A stretch of 64,000 bases of DNA from Talpa occidentalis (taxonomy: Eukaryota > Chordata > Mammalia > Eulipotyphla > Talpidae): assembly GCF_014898055.3 (NCBI RefSeq), contig NW_023605305.1, positions 115,788,734-115,852,733 on the forward strand, written 5' to 3'. Each line of letters opens with the position of its first letter. Position 1 is the stretch's first letter. The translations under genes and the position numbers were made by a program. Below, piece by piece: positions 8,489 through 22,100 of this stretch. The notes below the pieces were generated by a model that did not search any database, was not told the DNA's origin, and worked only from the letters and a program-made list of their open reading frames with translations.

Positions 8489-11400
8489 GTGAGCGGGGCC
8501 GGGCCGGCGGCGGCGCGCGGGGCGGGGAGGACGGGCGGGCGCCTGTGGCGGGGCCGTCCGGCGGGGGCGCTGAGGGAGCCCGCGCTGGGCTCTCGGGCGG
8601 GCGCGCCTTCCGGCCGGCCGGGGGCTGCGGCGGGGCAGGGAAGGGCCGCGGAGGCCGCGGGAGGCTGTGGCGGCGTCGGGAGGGGGCGGCGGGCAGGGGG
8701 GTCGGGACGCGGGCCCTGGCGCTCGGGGGTCCCGCGGGTGGAGGAGCGGCGTCGGGCGCGGGCCCGGGCCCGGCTGAGGGGCGCCCTGGGCCAGAAGTGG
8801 GGAGGCGCGAGGGGACGCGCAGGGTGTGGAGAGCTGCGGGCGCTTCCGGCTGCAGAGCCGGGGGCCGGGCTTGTGGGGTGAGTGGTCGGAGCCGCCCTTC
8901 CCGCCCGACTCCCTTCGGGGTGATGCTCGGTTCTAAACTGCCTCCCCCGGGCAGGAGCGAGAAGTCGCGAGGGGAGCCTGGGGCCCGAGGATCCCGAGAG
9001 CAGGTGGCGAAGGGGCAGCGCGAGCCTCGAGCGGCCGGAGAGGAGGCGCCGGCGTCGGGGCTGGGGCCGCGGGGGGCTCCGAGTGCGGCGGGACTGCGCG
9101 GGGGCGCTGGCGCGGGGCCCGCGTCCTCTCGCCTTCGGGCGAGCGGAGCTGGGAGATAAGCCGGGAGTGGAGTTTGGGAACTGGCAACACACTGCGTGTA
9201 GGAGGGGAGGGTGTGGTGTTGCTGTGCGCGGGGTGGGGGTGGTGATGAGAGCTGGGGCGGGGGGTCCAGAAATGTCTGGACATCCGCAGCGCTGCTGCCC
9301 CTGCCCAGGGCCCGGGAGAGGCCGCCTCCCGCCGGCTGCCTCGCGGGGCTGCGCCCGGCTTCTCGGCCTGGGCTTGGGTCCTCGCCTTGCGAATTGGCCA
9401 CAGGGAGCGTTTTGCTTCGCTCTGTGTTGCCGCTCGGATGAGCTAATATATGGTCACAAATATCTCCTTCATAAGCTGCAGCTTTATTTATGTACATCTA
9501 TTTTTAGTTGCTTGGGAGGTGATTTTTGCCTTTCCTGTAAAAGCATCAGAGGGCTAGAACTCACATTGCATTCTGAGTGCGACCGACGGGAAAGTAAAAC
9601 GGCGGGGTTTTTTTTAGAGTGGCCCCTTAATTTAAGAGCTCTTCACCCTCCCCCCAATGCAGGAAGAAAAATGCTTGTGTGTGTGCAGACCTCAAACTTC
9701 TTTTTTTTTTTTTTTTAATAGAGGCATGTTTTTATTTATTTATTATATTTGTTTGTTTGTTTTGTTTATACAAGCACTGGGTACAGTCAGAAGCGCGGGA
9801 GGGTGAGAGAATTCACCAGAGCCAGAGCGGGGAGCAGAGCAGGCAGAAGGACCGAAGCACACTGCTGGGGGAGCAGCGGGCAGCAGGAGAGGTCTGCGCA
9901 CCATGTGGGACCCTCCTCCTGTGGCCGGGGAGCAGCCGGGGATCGAACCGGCGCTGCAGAGGCCGCGGGCAGCTTCGCAACCCAGCGCTCAACCGCTGCG
10001 CCACCGGGGAGGCCCCAGACCTCAAACTTCTTAACACTGACTCAGGTGTCCTTTCTGTTAGAGGCCAGGGCAGTCTCAAGTCACCTGTTTATGACCCAAC
10101 GTTTGCTTCAGCCTCTAGCCCACGGGAGGATTGGCACGGTGGACAGATTTAGTAGTAAAGGGAAATATTTAGCACTTATTGGCATGTCTTTTCCCTTTCC
10201 AGATAGTGGTACTTCAGATACTCCTGATATTTTTAGATGTCACTCTTTGATATTTTTGCTTTCAGCCAGAGCAAAAGGCTAACAGTAATTTGGATTGCGT
10301 AAATTATTTTACCAGAAAGTTAAATATGACTTAATGGCTCCTTGACTCTGTTATGTTCATATGTGAAGTCAAGTATATTAAAAAAGTCTAAGTTAAAAGT
10401 AATGAGGGGGGGCCTCCCCGGTGGCGCAGCGGTTGAGCGCTGGGTTGCAAAGCTGCCCACACCCTCTGCAGCGCCAGTTCGATCCCCAGCTGCTCCCCGG
10501 CCACTGGAGGAGGGTCCCACATGGCGCGCAGACCTCTCCTGCCGCCCGCTGCTCCCCTCAGCAGTGTACTTCAGTCCGTCTGCCTGCTCTGCTCCCCGCT
10601 CTGGCTCTGGTGAATTCTCTCACCCTCCCGCACTTCTGACTGTACCCAGTGCATGTATAAATAAATAAATCTTAAAAAAAAAAAAAAAGTAATGAGGGTC
10701 TCCCCGATGGCACAGGCGGTTGAGTGCAGCCCTGTGAGGCTGTCTGCAGCCTCTGTAGTGTGGGTTCAATCCCAGCCTGCTGGGGAGCTACCCACATGGC
10801 GTGGCAGACCTCTCCTGCCTCACCCTGCTGCTCCCCTCAGCAGTGTATTTCAGTCAATCTGCCTCTTCGGATCCCCACTCTGACTCTGGTGAATCCTTTC
10901 ACCCTCCCGCACATCTGGCCGGTACCACTTATTTAAAAAAATGTTATGAGACAGTGTTACTTCAATTTAAAAAATGCAAAAAAATAAATAGCTTTAGATT
11001 CCTTTTTTCTACTTTTGTTTCTTATACTGTCTGTACATTTCTGACATATATTGAAACAGTTGGAAAACATTAGATTTTTGCATGCAGGTAGTTTTGACTT
11101 TTCATGTCTGCACTTCCCTTAGGTTTAGGCTTAGTGAATTAAATTTAATAAACTTTTGAAGAGAGTGAGGCGTTTGATTCTGATACAGAAGAGGTTATTT
11201 AGAATAGTTTTTTTTTTTAATGATTTATTTATTTATACCAGCACTGGGTACAGTCAGAAGCACGGGAGGGTGAGAGAATTCACCAGAGCCAGAGCGGGGA
11301 GTAGAGCAGGAAGACTGACGAAGTACACTGCTGAGGGGAGCAGCAGGCTGCAGGAGAGGTCTGCACGCCATGTGGGACCCTCGCTGGTGGCCGGGCATCA

Positions 11401-14400
11401 AACCCGAGCTGCAGAGGCTGCGGGCAGCTTCGCAGCCCAGCGCTCAAGGGCTGAGCCACAGGGGAGGCTCTAGAATAGGTTTTGTAATTAGAATGGAGTA
11501 GTGCCCTGTCTGGAGAATACCAGGGGAGTTAGGACATTGGCAGGAATAAGAGGTGGTTTATGTTTTCTTACATTGCTAAAGGGTAAAACACTAGCCAGCC
11601 TTGTAGAAATTCAAGAGTGTGTGTGTGTTAACTACCTAAAGTCAATTTGTTCTTAGATGTTTAGCTGAACCCACCTCAATCTTTTTTTTTTTTTTTTTAA
11701 GATTTATTGCATAGAACTGGGGTACAGGCCAGAGGTGCGGGGTGTGAGAGGATTCACCAGCGACAGTGGGGAACAGAACAGGCAGACTGACTGAATACAC
11801 TGATGAGGGGAGCAGCGGGGAGACAGGAGAGGTCTGTGCCATGTGGGTAGCTCCCTGGCTGGGGATTGAACTCAGGCTGCAGAGGCTGCACACAGCTTCA
11901 CAGTGCTGTGCTTAACCCCTTGCACCACCAGGGAGGCCCAACCCACCTCAAATCTTGTGAAACTCTGAAATCTTAAAGACAAGATTCTCTGGCAGAGTTG
12001 AAAATTGATACAAAATAAAAATGTTAAGATTCAGGGACATAGTGATTATTAGATAAACCATTTCGTAACCTTTGGTGGTTCAGAATCATTTGACATTCAA
12101 AGTAGGAAGAATAGGTTATATGAACAATTGTTCCAAGCCGGAGTATTAAACCTCTACTTTGATTATTTCACTATTAGCCAAGATTATTTCACTATTAGCC
12201 AGAGCTGGTCTTTTATACTGCCAAGTGAAATTCAGAGGAGAGATAAGCTCAGAGCGGCTCTGAAAGATGTGCGACATCTTTCCGCGTTGGCGTGATTAAG
12301 ATGTTTGGATTTGGGGAGACGGTTGTAATTGAATGTCACCTTATAACAGCCATTATCAATGTACTTGTTCTTACACTTTGGTGGTTAATAAAAGGTGACG
12401 CTGTTTGCCCTTTAGTCTCAGCTGTTTGGTGTGTAAAGGAAGTTCATTTCTTTCTTTCTTTCTCCTCATCCTCAGTTGGACAGGGGCACCACTTACTAAT
12501 CAGCCCTGAGAAGGTGCTGTTCACAGCGTGACCATCTGTCAAGCCTGGATTGAGAGAGCCTGTTTCCCTAGGTGTAGTTTGACTAGTCCACTTAGAGCTT
12601 GACATTCAGCTTCTGAATCCCCTTCTTAACTACTGTGAAGGGAGTAAAGAGTTTTGTTGTGGTTCTTGAAGTTGTGGAGGGATTAGAGAGTAAACTTAGA
12701 ACGCTAGAGTGTGCTTGCTCCCCTGAAATAAGAGCTGTGTGATAAAACCACGTTTGACCCCCGCCCGCCCCCCAAGAAAAAAAGCACTTGAAACCTTAGA
12801 AGATGGTGAACCTAGGGCTGCTGTGGCTTCACCCCAGAGCATTTCGGAAATTGTCATCCTGAACCTGTGATTTTTATGATGCACACAGATGATGAAAGGT
12901 AACTTTACAGCTCCTTCCTTGACTGCCGAGGACACCTCGGGGGGCACAGGATGGTGGTGTCCTTCCTAGCAGAGCCAGGCCAGCAATCTGATAACCTTCA
13001 AAGGTAGGGATTTAGTTGAGGGTGTTTTGTTTTCCTTGTGTGCAGCGTAAGCCGTGTGTGGGTTGACTTCTTGTCTCTGCCTCCATTGACTGGTGAAAAA
13101 GAGTGCACCTTCACTGCTTTCCTGGGGTGAGAAACCGAAGTTTGGACATGTGAAGATAGAGCAGAGTACCATGTAGTCAGAATATCACCACTTACCATCT
13201 TGGTTGATGTTTTAGAAGGAGGAGGGATCTTTTTGTTTGCTTTCTCCGTGGAGGCCTTTGGACCCCTCCCCCTGCGCCCTTTCTTCCTCTTGTCCCTTTG
13301 GTAGATTCTGCCAGACCGTTGCCATCAAGATGGCATGATTTTTGATTAGTCATTTATTTTTGTCCTGGCTGTTTTAGCTCAGAGTTATGTATAATTCTAT
13401 AGATACACTAGGTCTCCTGTCGCTGATATTGATGGGAAATATGTATTCACAAGTTAGCTTTGAATGTCAAGTGTTTTTGCTTATTTGTGCTGTTATGGGT
13501 TGATATAAAACTTTTCTGCTTGATTACTTGACTCAAATCTATGCTAGCTACTAGCTATTACCTATTTTATCAACCTGCTTTTCTTTGATAATATTTGAAA
13601 GTTATATTCTGTGAACAACAGAGATGACACCAAGCCAAAGAACAACAGTCTGAGTTGTCAGTTTTCTCTTCTGTCTCCTTGATTTTCTTGATTAATGGTA
13701 AAAGCAGACTTCTGCCTTCTGATCAGCCCCCACTGGGAATTTGTCTCTTTCCTGGTGATGCAAACCCAGCCTAACAGTCTCAAAAGAGGAAACCCCCTTC
13801 CTGATTTCCCCTGTGTACCTCACTTCTTTATTTTTTTAATTAGATTTATTTATTTATGCATACAAGAGCTGGGGTACAGGCCAGAGGTGCGGGATGTGAG
13901 AAGATTCACCAGAGACAGAGCAGGGAGCAGAACGGGCAGATGTACTGAAATACACTACTGAGGGGAGCAGCGGGGAGACAGGAGAGGTCTGCTGTGCCAT
14001 GTGGGTTGCTTCCTGGCCGGCTGGGGATCAAACTCGTGCTGCAGAGGCTGCGGACAGCTTCACAGTGCGGTGCTTAACCCCTTGTGCCACCAGGGAGGCC
14101 CCTACCTCACTTCTTTATTCATTCATATTAAGAGTATTGTTTAGTTTCTTCATGTGTGTTCTCCTATGAGTTTCTGTTTTTGTTTTTTTTTTAAAGATTT
14201 ATTTATTTATACTGGGTACAGTCAGAAGCGCGGGAGGGTGAGAGAATTCACCAGAGCCAGAGGGGAGAGCAGAGCAGGCAAGCTGACGAAGTACACTGCC
14301 AGGGGAGCAGTGGGCAGCAGGAGAGGCCTGCGCGCCATGTGGGACCCTCACCCAGTGGCCAGGGATTGAACCACCGCTGCAGAGGCTGCAGGCAGCTTCC

Positions 14401-17400
14401 CAACCCAGCGCTTAACTGCTGCGCCAACGGGGAGGCCCTTTTGTTTGTTTGTTTTTTTTACTGGTTTCTATTTAAGTGAATTCTTTTTTTTTTTTTAAAC
14501 ATTCCTTCCATCTTTGTAAACTTTGTCTCCAATCATTTTTCTTTCTGCTCTGAAGTTCCACTGTTTATTTGTAATAGCTATATGCTATATGCATTAATAT
14601 GTAAACATCTGATTCTAGAAAAGTCTCCTTGTTATTAGAATAAGAGGAAGACTCTGGTAAAACGAGAGGAGGGCAGGCTCCTTGTAGGAAGTTAAATATA
14701 TCTTATTTGCCTTGTATACCTGACTAAGCAATGTGAACTTTACCAGGAATAATAAGTACTATCCCAAAGAACCCTGATGTTGGTGGGGAGTGAGCAAAGG
14801 TAAGCAAAGGAAGTTGGGAAAGAATGGGAAGAGTTTTTTTAGGATATATAATTAGAGTATATTAACTTTTCTGTGCACAAAATAGGTAAACAAACCTGAT
14901 TAACTTCAAGTACCCTTAAAAAAAAACCTGTATAAAAGGGGTGGCAAAGAAGTAATTTACTTGGCCGTGTCTCTGATTTCTTTGCAGGGGATGGGAGTGT
15001 GCTAGTGCCTTGAAGTGCATTGTTGGGGCAATTATTGCTTATTATGATAGAATGAAAGTTAGACTTTCTCAGCGCAAGTATGTATATTCCTATCCAGCAA
15101 GAATCATTGCTTTTCGGGCCTCCCCGGTGGTGCAGCGGTTGAGCACTGGGTTGCAAAGCTGCCCGCAGCCTCTGCGGCGCCGGTTTGATCCCTGGCCACC
15201 GGAGGAGGGTCCCACATGGCACGCAGACCCCCCCTGCCTCCCACCGCTCCCCTCAGCAGTGTACTTCGGTCCTTCTGCCTGCTCTGCTCCCCACTCTGGC
15301 TCTGGTGAGTTCTCTCACCCTCCTGCACTTCTGACTGTACCCAGTGCTTGTGTAAATAAATAAATAACTCTTTCAAAAAAAAAAAAGAATCATTGCTTTT
15401 CAAGGTAGAGCCAGCTTTGAAAGCAGAATTGAGGGCCTCCCTGGTGGCACAGGTGATTGAACGCCGCTCTGTGAAGCTGTCCGCAGCCTCTGCAGTGCTG
15501 GTTCGATCCCGGCTGGCCAGGGAGATTCCCACATGGTGGGGCAGGCCTCTCCTGTCATGCCCGCTGCTCTCCTCAGCAGAGTATTTTGGTCAGTCTCCCT
15601 GTTCTGCTCCCCACTCTGTCTCTGATGAATCCTCTCACCCTCCCACAGATCTGGCCTTACCCCAGTTCTTGTATAAAAATAAATCTTTGGGCCTCCCTGG
15701 TGGCCCAGGCGGTTGAGTGCCACGCTGTGAAGCTATCCGCAGCCTCTGTAGCGCGGGTTTGATCCCGGCCGGCTGGCGAGAATCCCACATGGTGAAGCAG
15801 ACCTCTCCTGCCTCGCCCGCTGCTCCCCTCAGCAGTGTATTTCATCAGTCTGCCTGTTCTGCTTCCCTCTCTGTGTCTGGTGAATCCTCTCACCCTCTAG
15901 CACATCTGGCCTGTACCCAGGTTCTTGTATAAATAAATAAATAAATCTTAAAATAAATTTTTAAGAAAGAAAGAATTGGGAGGTATCCATCTGCCAGAAA
16001 TATCTTGACTGTTGTTATCTTATCCAGGAGATTTGGGTCTTGTAAAGAAAAACCTGTATTTATTTTTTTCATAATTTCAATCACAGTTTAGATAGTAGTG
16101 TGTGTGTCCTGAGAACCATAGAATTTGCCTTTTAGACCTAGAAGCAAACTTTATCAAAAATAGAGGGAAGTGACTTCAAAAAGATTTAATACATTAAGTT
16201 TTTAAACTGCAGGGAGATGTAGAGATTTTTTTTTTTAGAACTATTTTTTTTTTATAGAGGCATTTTTTTTTGTTTGTTTGTTTGTTTGTTTGTTTGTTTA
16301 TACATGCACTGGGTACAGTCAGAAGCGCAGGAGGGTGAGAGAATTCACCAGAGCCAGAGCGGGGAGCAGAGCAGGCAGAAGGACCGAAGGACACTGCTGA
16401 GGGGAGCAGCGGGCGGCAGAAGAGGTCTGCGCGCCATGTGGGACCCTCCTCCTGTGGCTGGGGAGCAGCCGGGGATCGAACCGGCGCCGCAGAGGCCGCG
16501 GGCAGCTTCGCAACCCAGTGCTCAACCGCTGCACCACAGGGGAGGCCCAGATGTAGAGATATTTTAATTCAACCTTTTTTTTTTTATATAAATTTTTTTT
16601 TTAAGATTTATTTATTTATGCAAGCACTGGGTACAGTCAGAAGCGCGGGAGGGCGAGAGAATTCACCAGAGCTAGAGCGGGGAGCAGAGCAGGCAGAAGG
16701 ACCGAAGGACACTGCTGGGGGAAGCAGCGGGCGGCAGGAGAGGTCTGCGCGCCATGTGGGACCCTCCTCTGGTGGCCGGGGAGCAGCCGGGGATCGAACC
16801 TGTGCTGCAGAGGCTGCGGGCAGCTTCATAGGTTGCGTCCTAACCCCTTGCACCACTAGGGAGGCCCTCAAGAGGAGTCTTAATCAGTCTCTGGCTCATT
16901 CCATGCTACTTAGTTGGCTCTTAGCTGAGGTGACCTCAGGACTGGTAGATCAAACTGCTTTCAAGTTTTTGTTTGTAGGAGCATCCTTGCCTTTCTTTTT
17001 CTGAGACTATCCTTAGAAAAAAACTTGCTAGGAAACCGAATTTAGCTTTTCTCCAGAATATGGCTTGTCTTTCTTAATTGAGTTGGTTAGTCCTTAAGGT
17101 GTAGTAGTGGTCCTTTGTTTTTTAATGCTACATTTTAGAATTGTGTGCTCAGCAACTTCTAAAGAGACAGGTTGGCATTTCAGAAATATTTCTGAGTATT
17201 TTTTTTTTTTTTTTTTAACATTTATTTATGCATACAAGAGCTGGGGTACAGATCAGAAATGCAGGGGGTGAGAGGATTCACCAGAGACAGAGTGGGGAAC
17301 AAAACAGGCAGACTGATGAATTACACTGCTGAGGGGAGCAGCTGGTGAGACAGGAGAGGTCTGCTGCGCCATGTGGGTTGCTCCCTGGCCGGTGGGGATT

Positions 17401-19128
17401 GAACTCATGCTGCAAAGGCTGCGGATAGCTTCATAGTGTGGTGCTTAACCCCTTGCACCACCAGGGAGGCCCTATTTCTGAGTATTTTCTTTTGTGCCTC
17501 CCTCCTGCGGGGTTATGGACAAAGAGATTGCTTCTGATAAACAGCTGGTCTGATTGTGTTTTTGTTTGGTTTTATGTGGCTTTTTTTTTTAAATTTTATT
17601 TTTTTTATTTTTTTTTACTCTTTGGTTCTCAATCATAGATAGCAACAAGAACCCCTAAGAATTACCATTTTCCTTCCAAAAAGTCTGCCTGTCTCTTGTG
17701 CTCTGGGTAGGAATTATTGACACACTTCTGTAGCGTTAGTGGTGGTAGGTCATTGGGCTGGGTCTCTGGAATTTCATTCCTATGACCTGTTCAGGCAAAA
17801 CTCCAGTTGTCTGAGGAATGCACATCCGGCCGGCCTCCAGCGTCCCCAAATTATATGTGTACTTCAAACATTGAAGTCAGTCACACACTGCCTCTTAGTT
17901 TCTCATCTGGTAGATGATGTCATCTCATCTCTGACGGAAATGCTTCTACTCTGAAAGCTTAGGGAGAGGCTCTGGTATTAAGGCCAACTGTGTTTTGTTC
18001 TAGATGCTGGGGGGATAACAACTCTTTGGAGCTGTTTAACTATCTGAAAATATCTTTGTTCAATTAAGTCCAGCTCATTTCCAACTCTTAAAGTTTGCCT
18101 TTTTCACTCTTCTCAGAATTATACTGATGGATTTTTTTCTTCCTCTAACGCTCCTTCCTTTCCAGATGAATCTTCATTGGTTCCGTAGTAGCAAGCAAAT
18201 GTATGGAGATTCACAATGATGTTTTACGTGACTAGAAACCAGCCCCTCCAGTATCTTTTCTTCCACAAACACAATTAGGGAGAGGTCATGGACCAGAGTG
18301 GAGTGCTTCCTTAAGACTAATACAGGGTTAGTCAGAAAAATTGAGTGATGTGATGATTCACCCTTTGCGTTTTAGCAAGAGTAGATTGCGCTGTAGCCAC
18401 TTTGGCACTTGACTTGGCTGCTTGGGCTGTTCTGAAGTTAGTAGCAGTGAAGAGTTCCCATCTTATTTTCATAATTTAGAGACTAAATCTTTCATATTTT
18501 AGAAGCCCTTGGCATTTAGGAAATAATGCTGAAATTAGCTATTTCCATTTTATAGGAGAATATTGAGAACAGGAATATTCTGCGGAATATGAAAGCGGAA
18601 TCTCTTCAGAGAGAACCTCTTCTCTGCTGATGCAGGTTACTTTCAGATTGTATGGGAACTGACAGAAACACGCGGAGAAAGAGGGTGTTAGCGTATAGAC
18701 GTCAAGCTTACTTGTAGGTTGGGACTGTCAGCAGCAAGCTAGACATTTCCTTTTCACATTTGTCCTTGCAGTTTCTCTCCACAGCAGCATAGGATTGCAG
18801 CGAGCTTGAGTTAATGTGCGGGGAAGGGAGTATGGTCTGCGCGTATGGGCTGTTGGGTTGTGGTCTACTGGGAAAAGTGGGTTAGAAAGCAAACAGAATG
18901 ACCGGAAAACCAGCCTTGTGTATCGCTTTGATTGTTAGAATATATAATACCTATATAATATTTGTTACAGGAAATTTATGTACATAAGAAAAATAGAAAC
19001 TTAAAGTTATAGGGTCACTAATCCCGCTATCCAGAAATGGTCATATGTTAACATTGTGGTTTATGTTCCTTTGGGTCTCTCCTATGTAAGTTTATGGGTG
19101 TTTTTCAGAAAATATTGTTCTCTCTCTG

Positions 19129-19176
<48 letters not shown>

Positions 19177-22100
19177 ATTTTTTTTTTGGGTGGGACCCTC
19201 GCTGGCGCCCGGGGAACAAACCGGCACTGCAGAGGCTGCGGGCAGCCTCGCAGCCCAGCGCTCAACCACTGCGCCACCAGGGGAGGCCCTCTATATTTTT
19301 TTTTAAAATAATTCTTTGACCTTTTTCCACTCAGCAGTTTGTGACATTCTATCCATAAGTGTATACAAAAATAATAGTAATCAATTTTATGGCTACACAA
19401 TATATACTACCAATCCCCTGTTCATTTGAAACTTTCCAATTAGAGTAGATATCCAGTAATAGTTATATATATTGCTGTGATAAATATCTTTATGTATATA
19501 TCTTTATTCAGGTGACTGATTATTAGGATAAATTTCACTTCTAAGTCAAACTGTACATACTTTACTCTCTTTTTTTTTTTTTGAGATTTTATTTATTTAT
19601 ACAAGAACCGGGGTACAGGCCAGATGTGCAGGAGGGTGAGAGGATTCATCAGAGACAGAGCGGGGAACGAACAGGCAGACTGGGCCTCCCTGGTGGTGCA
19701 GGGGGTTAAGCACCGCACTATGAAGTAATTTGCACCCTCTGCAGCACGAGTTTGATCCCCTGCCGGCCAGTGAGAAACCCACATGGCGAGGCAGACCTCT
19801 CTTGTCTCATCTGCTGCTCCCCTCAGCAGTGTATTTCAGTCAGTCTGCCTGTTCTGTTCCCCACTCTGTCTCTGGTGGATCCTCTCACCCCCCACATCTT
19901 TGGTCTGTACCCCAGCTCTTGTATGCATAAATAAATAAATTTTTAAAAAACAAACAAACAGGCAGACTGACAAAATACACTGCTGAGGGGAGCAGCAGGT
20001 GAGACAGGAGAGGTCTGTTGTGCCATGTGGGTTTCTCCCTGGCTGGGGATCGAACTCATGCTGCAGAGGCTGCGTATTGCTTTATAGTGCGGTGCTTAGT
20101 CCCTTGCGCCACCAGGGAGGCCCTGTACATACATACTTTTGAGGCTTTTTGCTGGATATTACCTTCCAGAAGTGGAAGTTGTTCAAATAAATTGTACACC
20201 CATTTTTTTAAAGATTTGTTTATGCATACAAAAATACAGGCAGGGGGTGAGAGGATTCACCAGAGAGAGTGGGGAGCAGAACAGGCAGATCTACTGAAAT
20301 ACACTGCTGAGGAGAGCAGCAGGTGAGACAGGAGAGGTTTGCCCTGCCATGTGGGTAGCTCCCTGGCCAGCCAGGGGATTGAACTCTTGCTGTAGTGGCT
20401 GGCAGTAACTTGAAAGCGCTGTCTTTAACCCCTCTGCCACCAGGGAGGCCCCCCATTTTTAATTTTTTTTTTAAAGGATAGATGCTCTCATGCAAAGGAT
20501 CCATAAAAAGGTTTTGCCAATCTGGAATCACTCCAGAGTGAAATGTTTTAGTTTACAAGTTTTGTGACCACTTCTGGAAAAATTTTTCTGAACTTCTCCC
20601 ATTTTTGCACATTTACGTGTAGCTGTAAAGTGTAACCTCACATTTCATAGTCTGGTGCTGGGGATCAGTCTATAATTTTAAACTTTAGAGTTTTTTTAAA
20701 ATATACTTACTCTGCTATAAACAAGTAGAACCCCAGCAATAAGTGATAACTTTCTGTTTTTCCTCATTTAGGTTTCAACTTTCTGTGCTGTGGGGTCAGC
20801 CGTAAGAGAGGTAGATCTGATGTGTATCTGCTGAAGAAGCATGAGCTCCTTGCAATAACTAGCAGCCAGCTCTTCTTCCCCATAACAATCCAGGCTGTTT
20901 GTGGTGCCAGTGCATGGTCTTCTTCTAAGAAGGCTGTGGGTGTCCTGCAGACGTTATCTGATGGTAGCTTCTTTTCCCTCTGCCCGCTCCAGAAGAGATG
21001 CTGTCTTAACATAGTTGTGTATTTTCTCCCAGTTCCATAGTATGATGTGACTCAATTGACCACTTTTTGTTTTCTCAAATTTGTCCCATAACTTCATTTC
21101 CTTTTGTGTCAGTAAACTGGTCTCCACCCTTGCTCTGTCCCCTTTCTGCTGCACCTCTCATTTCCCCTAACCCTTCTCATCCTGGATATGGGGTTTCATA
21201 ACTCATGATGACAAGTGCTTATGGAGTATTTACTCTATGTTAAGGATTATACATGGCTTATTTAATTTTTATAGCACCCCTATGAGGTACATGTTGTTAC
21301 TTCTCCATTTTATAGACGAGGTAACCAAGACCTAGACAAGTTTTAATCAAACCCACATTCCTAGACAAGTTTTAATCAAGCCCACATTCCTGCCCCACTG
21401 TGCTGTTATTGGTCCCTTCACTAATCTGACAGTCTGTGTGTGAACTAACTTGACTTAAAACAGATTAGATATTTGTTGTTGAATGGTACTGACTGAACCA
21501 GCTGTGCTTGCTGGAAGAGAGAATGGTACAGAAGGGGAACTTCCTCCCTGACCTTGATTCTCCTAGAAAAATAACAAATTCTTTCTGAGCTCCTTTATGT
21601 GCTCCTAATATTGATCATTTTAGAAAGTTAATGTAGATTTTGCCAGTGAATGGTGACTGAGTCAGCGGATTCCAGGATCCTTAAAACAGTTTGCCCATCA
21701 GGAGCTGCCTTTTTGTCCAAGCACATTCAGTAGTCGTAGCCTATGCTTTTAATCAGACCAAGTCATTGTCCTGCACAAATGAAAAAAGAAGATTCTAATC
21801 TAAGAATGGAGTTCTTTTTTCTGTTAAAGTTGTTGAGTCTCATTACAAAGACAAAAAGGTACTGTCTACTGCTGGTGAGGGCCTAAGCAGCTATCAGACC
21901 GAGAGACTGCTCTTTCAGGTGTCAGACTTGACAGTTTCTCCTCCTCTAGAAATGGGTGGTTCTTAGAAAGATCATCTCACTAGGTAAAAGAAGCGAAAGG
22001 TACTGTTTTTCCAGTACCAGAGAGGAATAGGATGTTGTTAATTTAATTGAGGGGAACTAAAGGAGGACTCTGTTGTTTTTCCCCCAAAGATTGATTTATG

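Larger units (their letters stand above)
7440..9400. promoter_or_regulatory. PIP5K1A: PIP5K1A CpG-island promoter
   Basis: About 2 kb of CpG-dense sequence around PIP5K1A exon 1, TATA-less. Recognisable sites upstream of the coding start are an E-box GGCACGTGAG (7668-7677), a perfect GTCACGTGAC (7906-7915), an inverted CCAAT (ATTGG, 7931-7935) and an NRF-1 palindrome GCGCATGCGC (7992-8001). Their spacing suggests transcription starts at about 8000-8250; that is inference. Confidence 0.85.

Noticed and set aside
7698..9497. 599-codon minus-strand ORF over the PIP5K1A CpG island
   Set aside because: Pro/Ala/Arg-rich low-complexity translation overlapping exon 1 on the other strand; stop codons are rare in GC-rich DNA. 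No domain or homologue recognised.
9559..9720. Alternative first exon of PIP5K1A
   Set aside because: An open frame runs on from the CpG island but ends in SINE poly-T; no donor site or conserved peptide.
10422..10460. tRNA gene, suggested by intact A and B boxes
   Set aside because: The boxes belong to SINE heads. No cloverleaf with a proper acceptor stem, and the body continues for over 200 bp to an A-rich tail.
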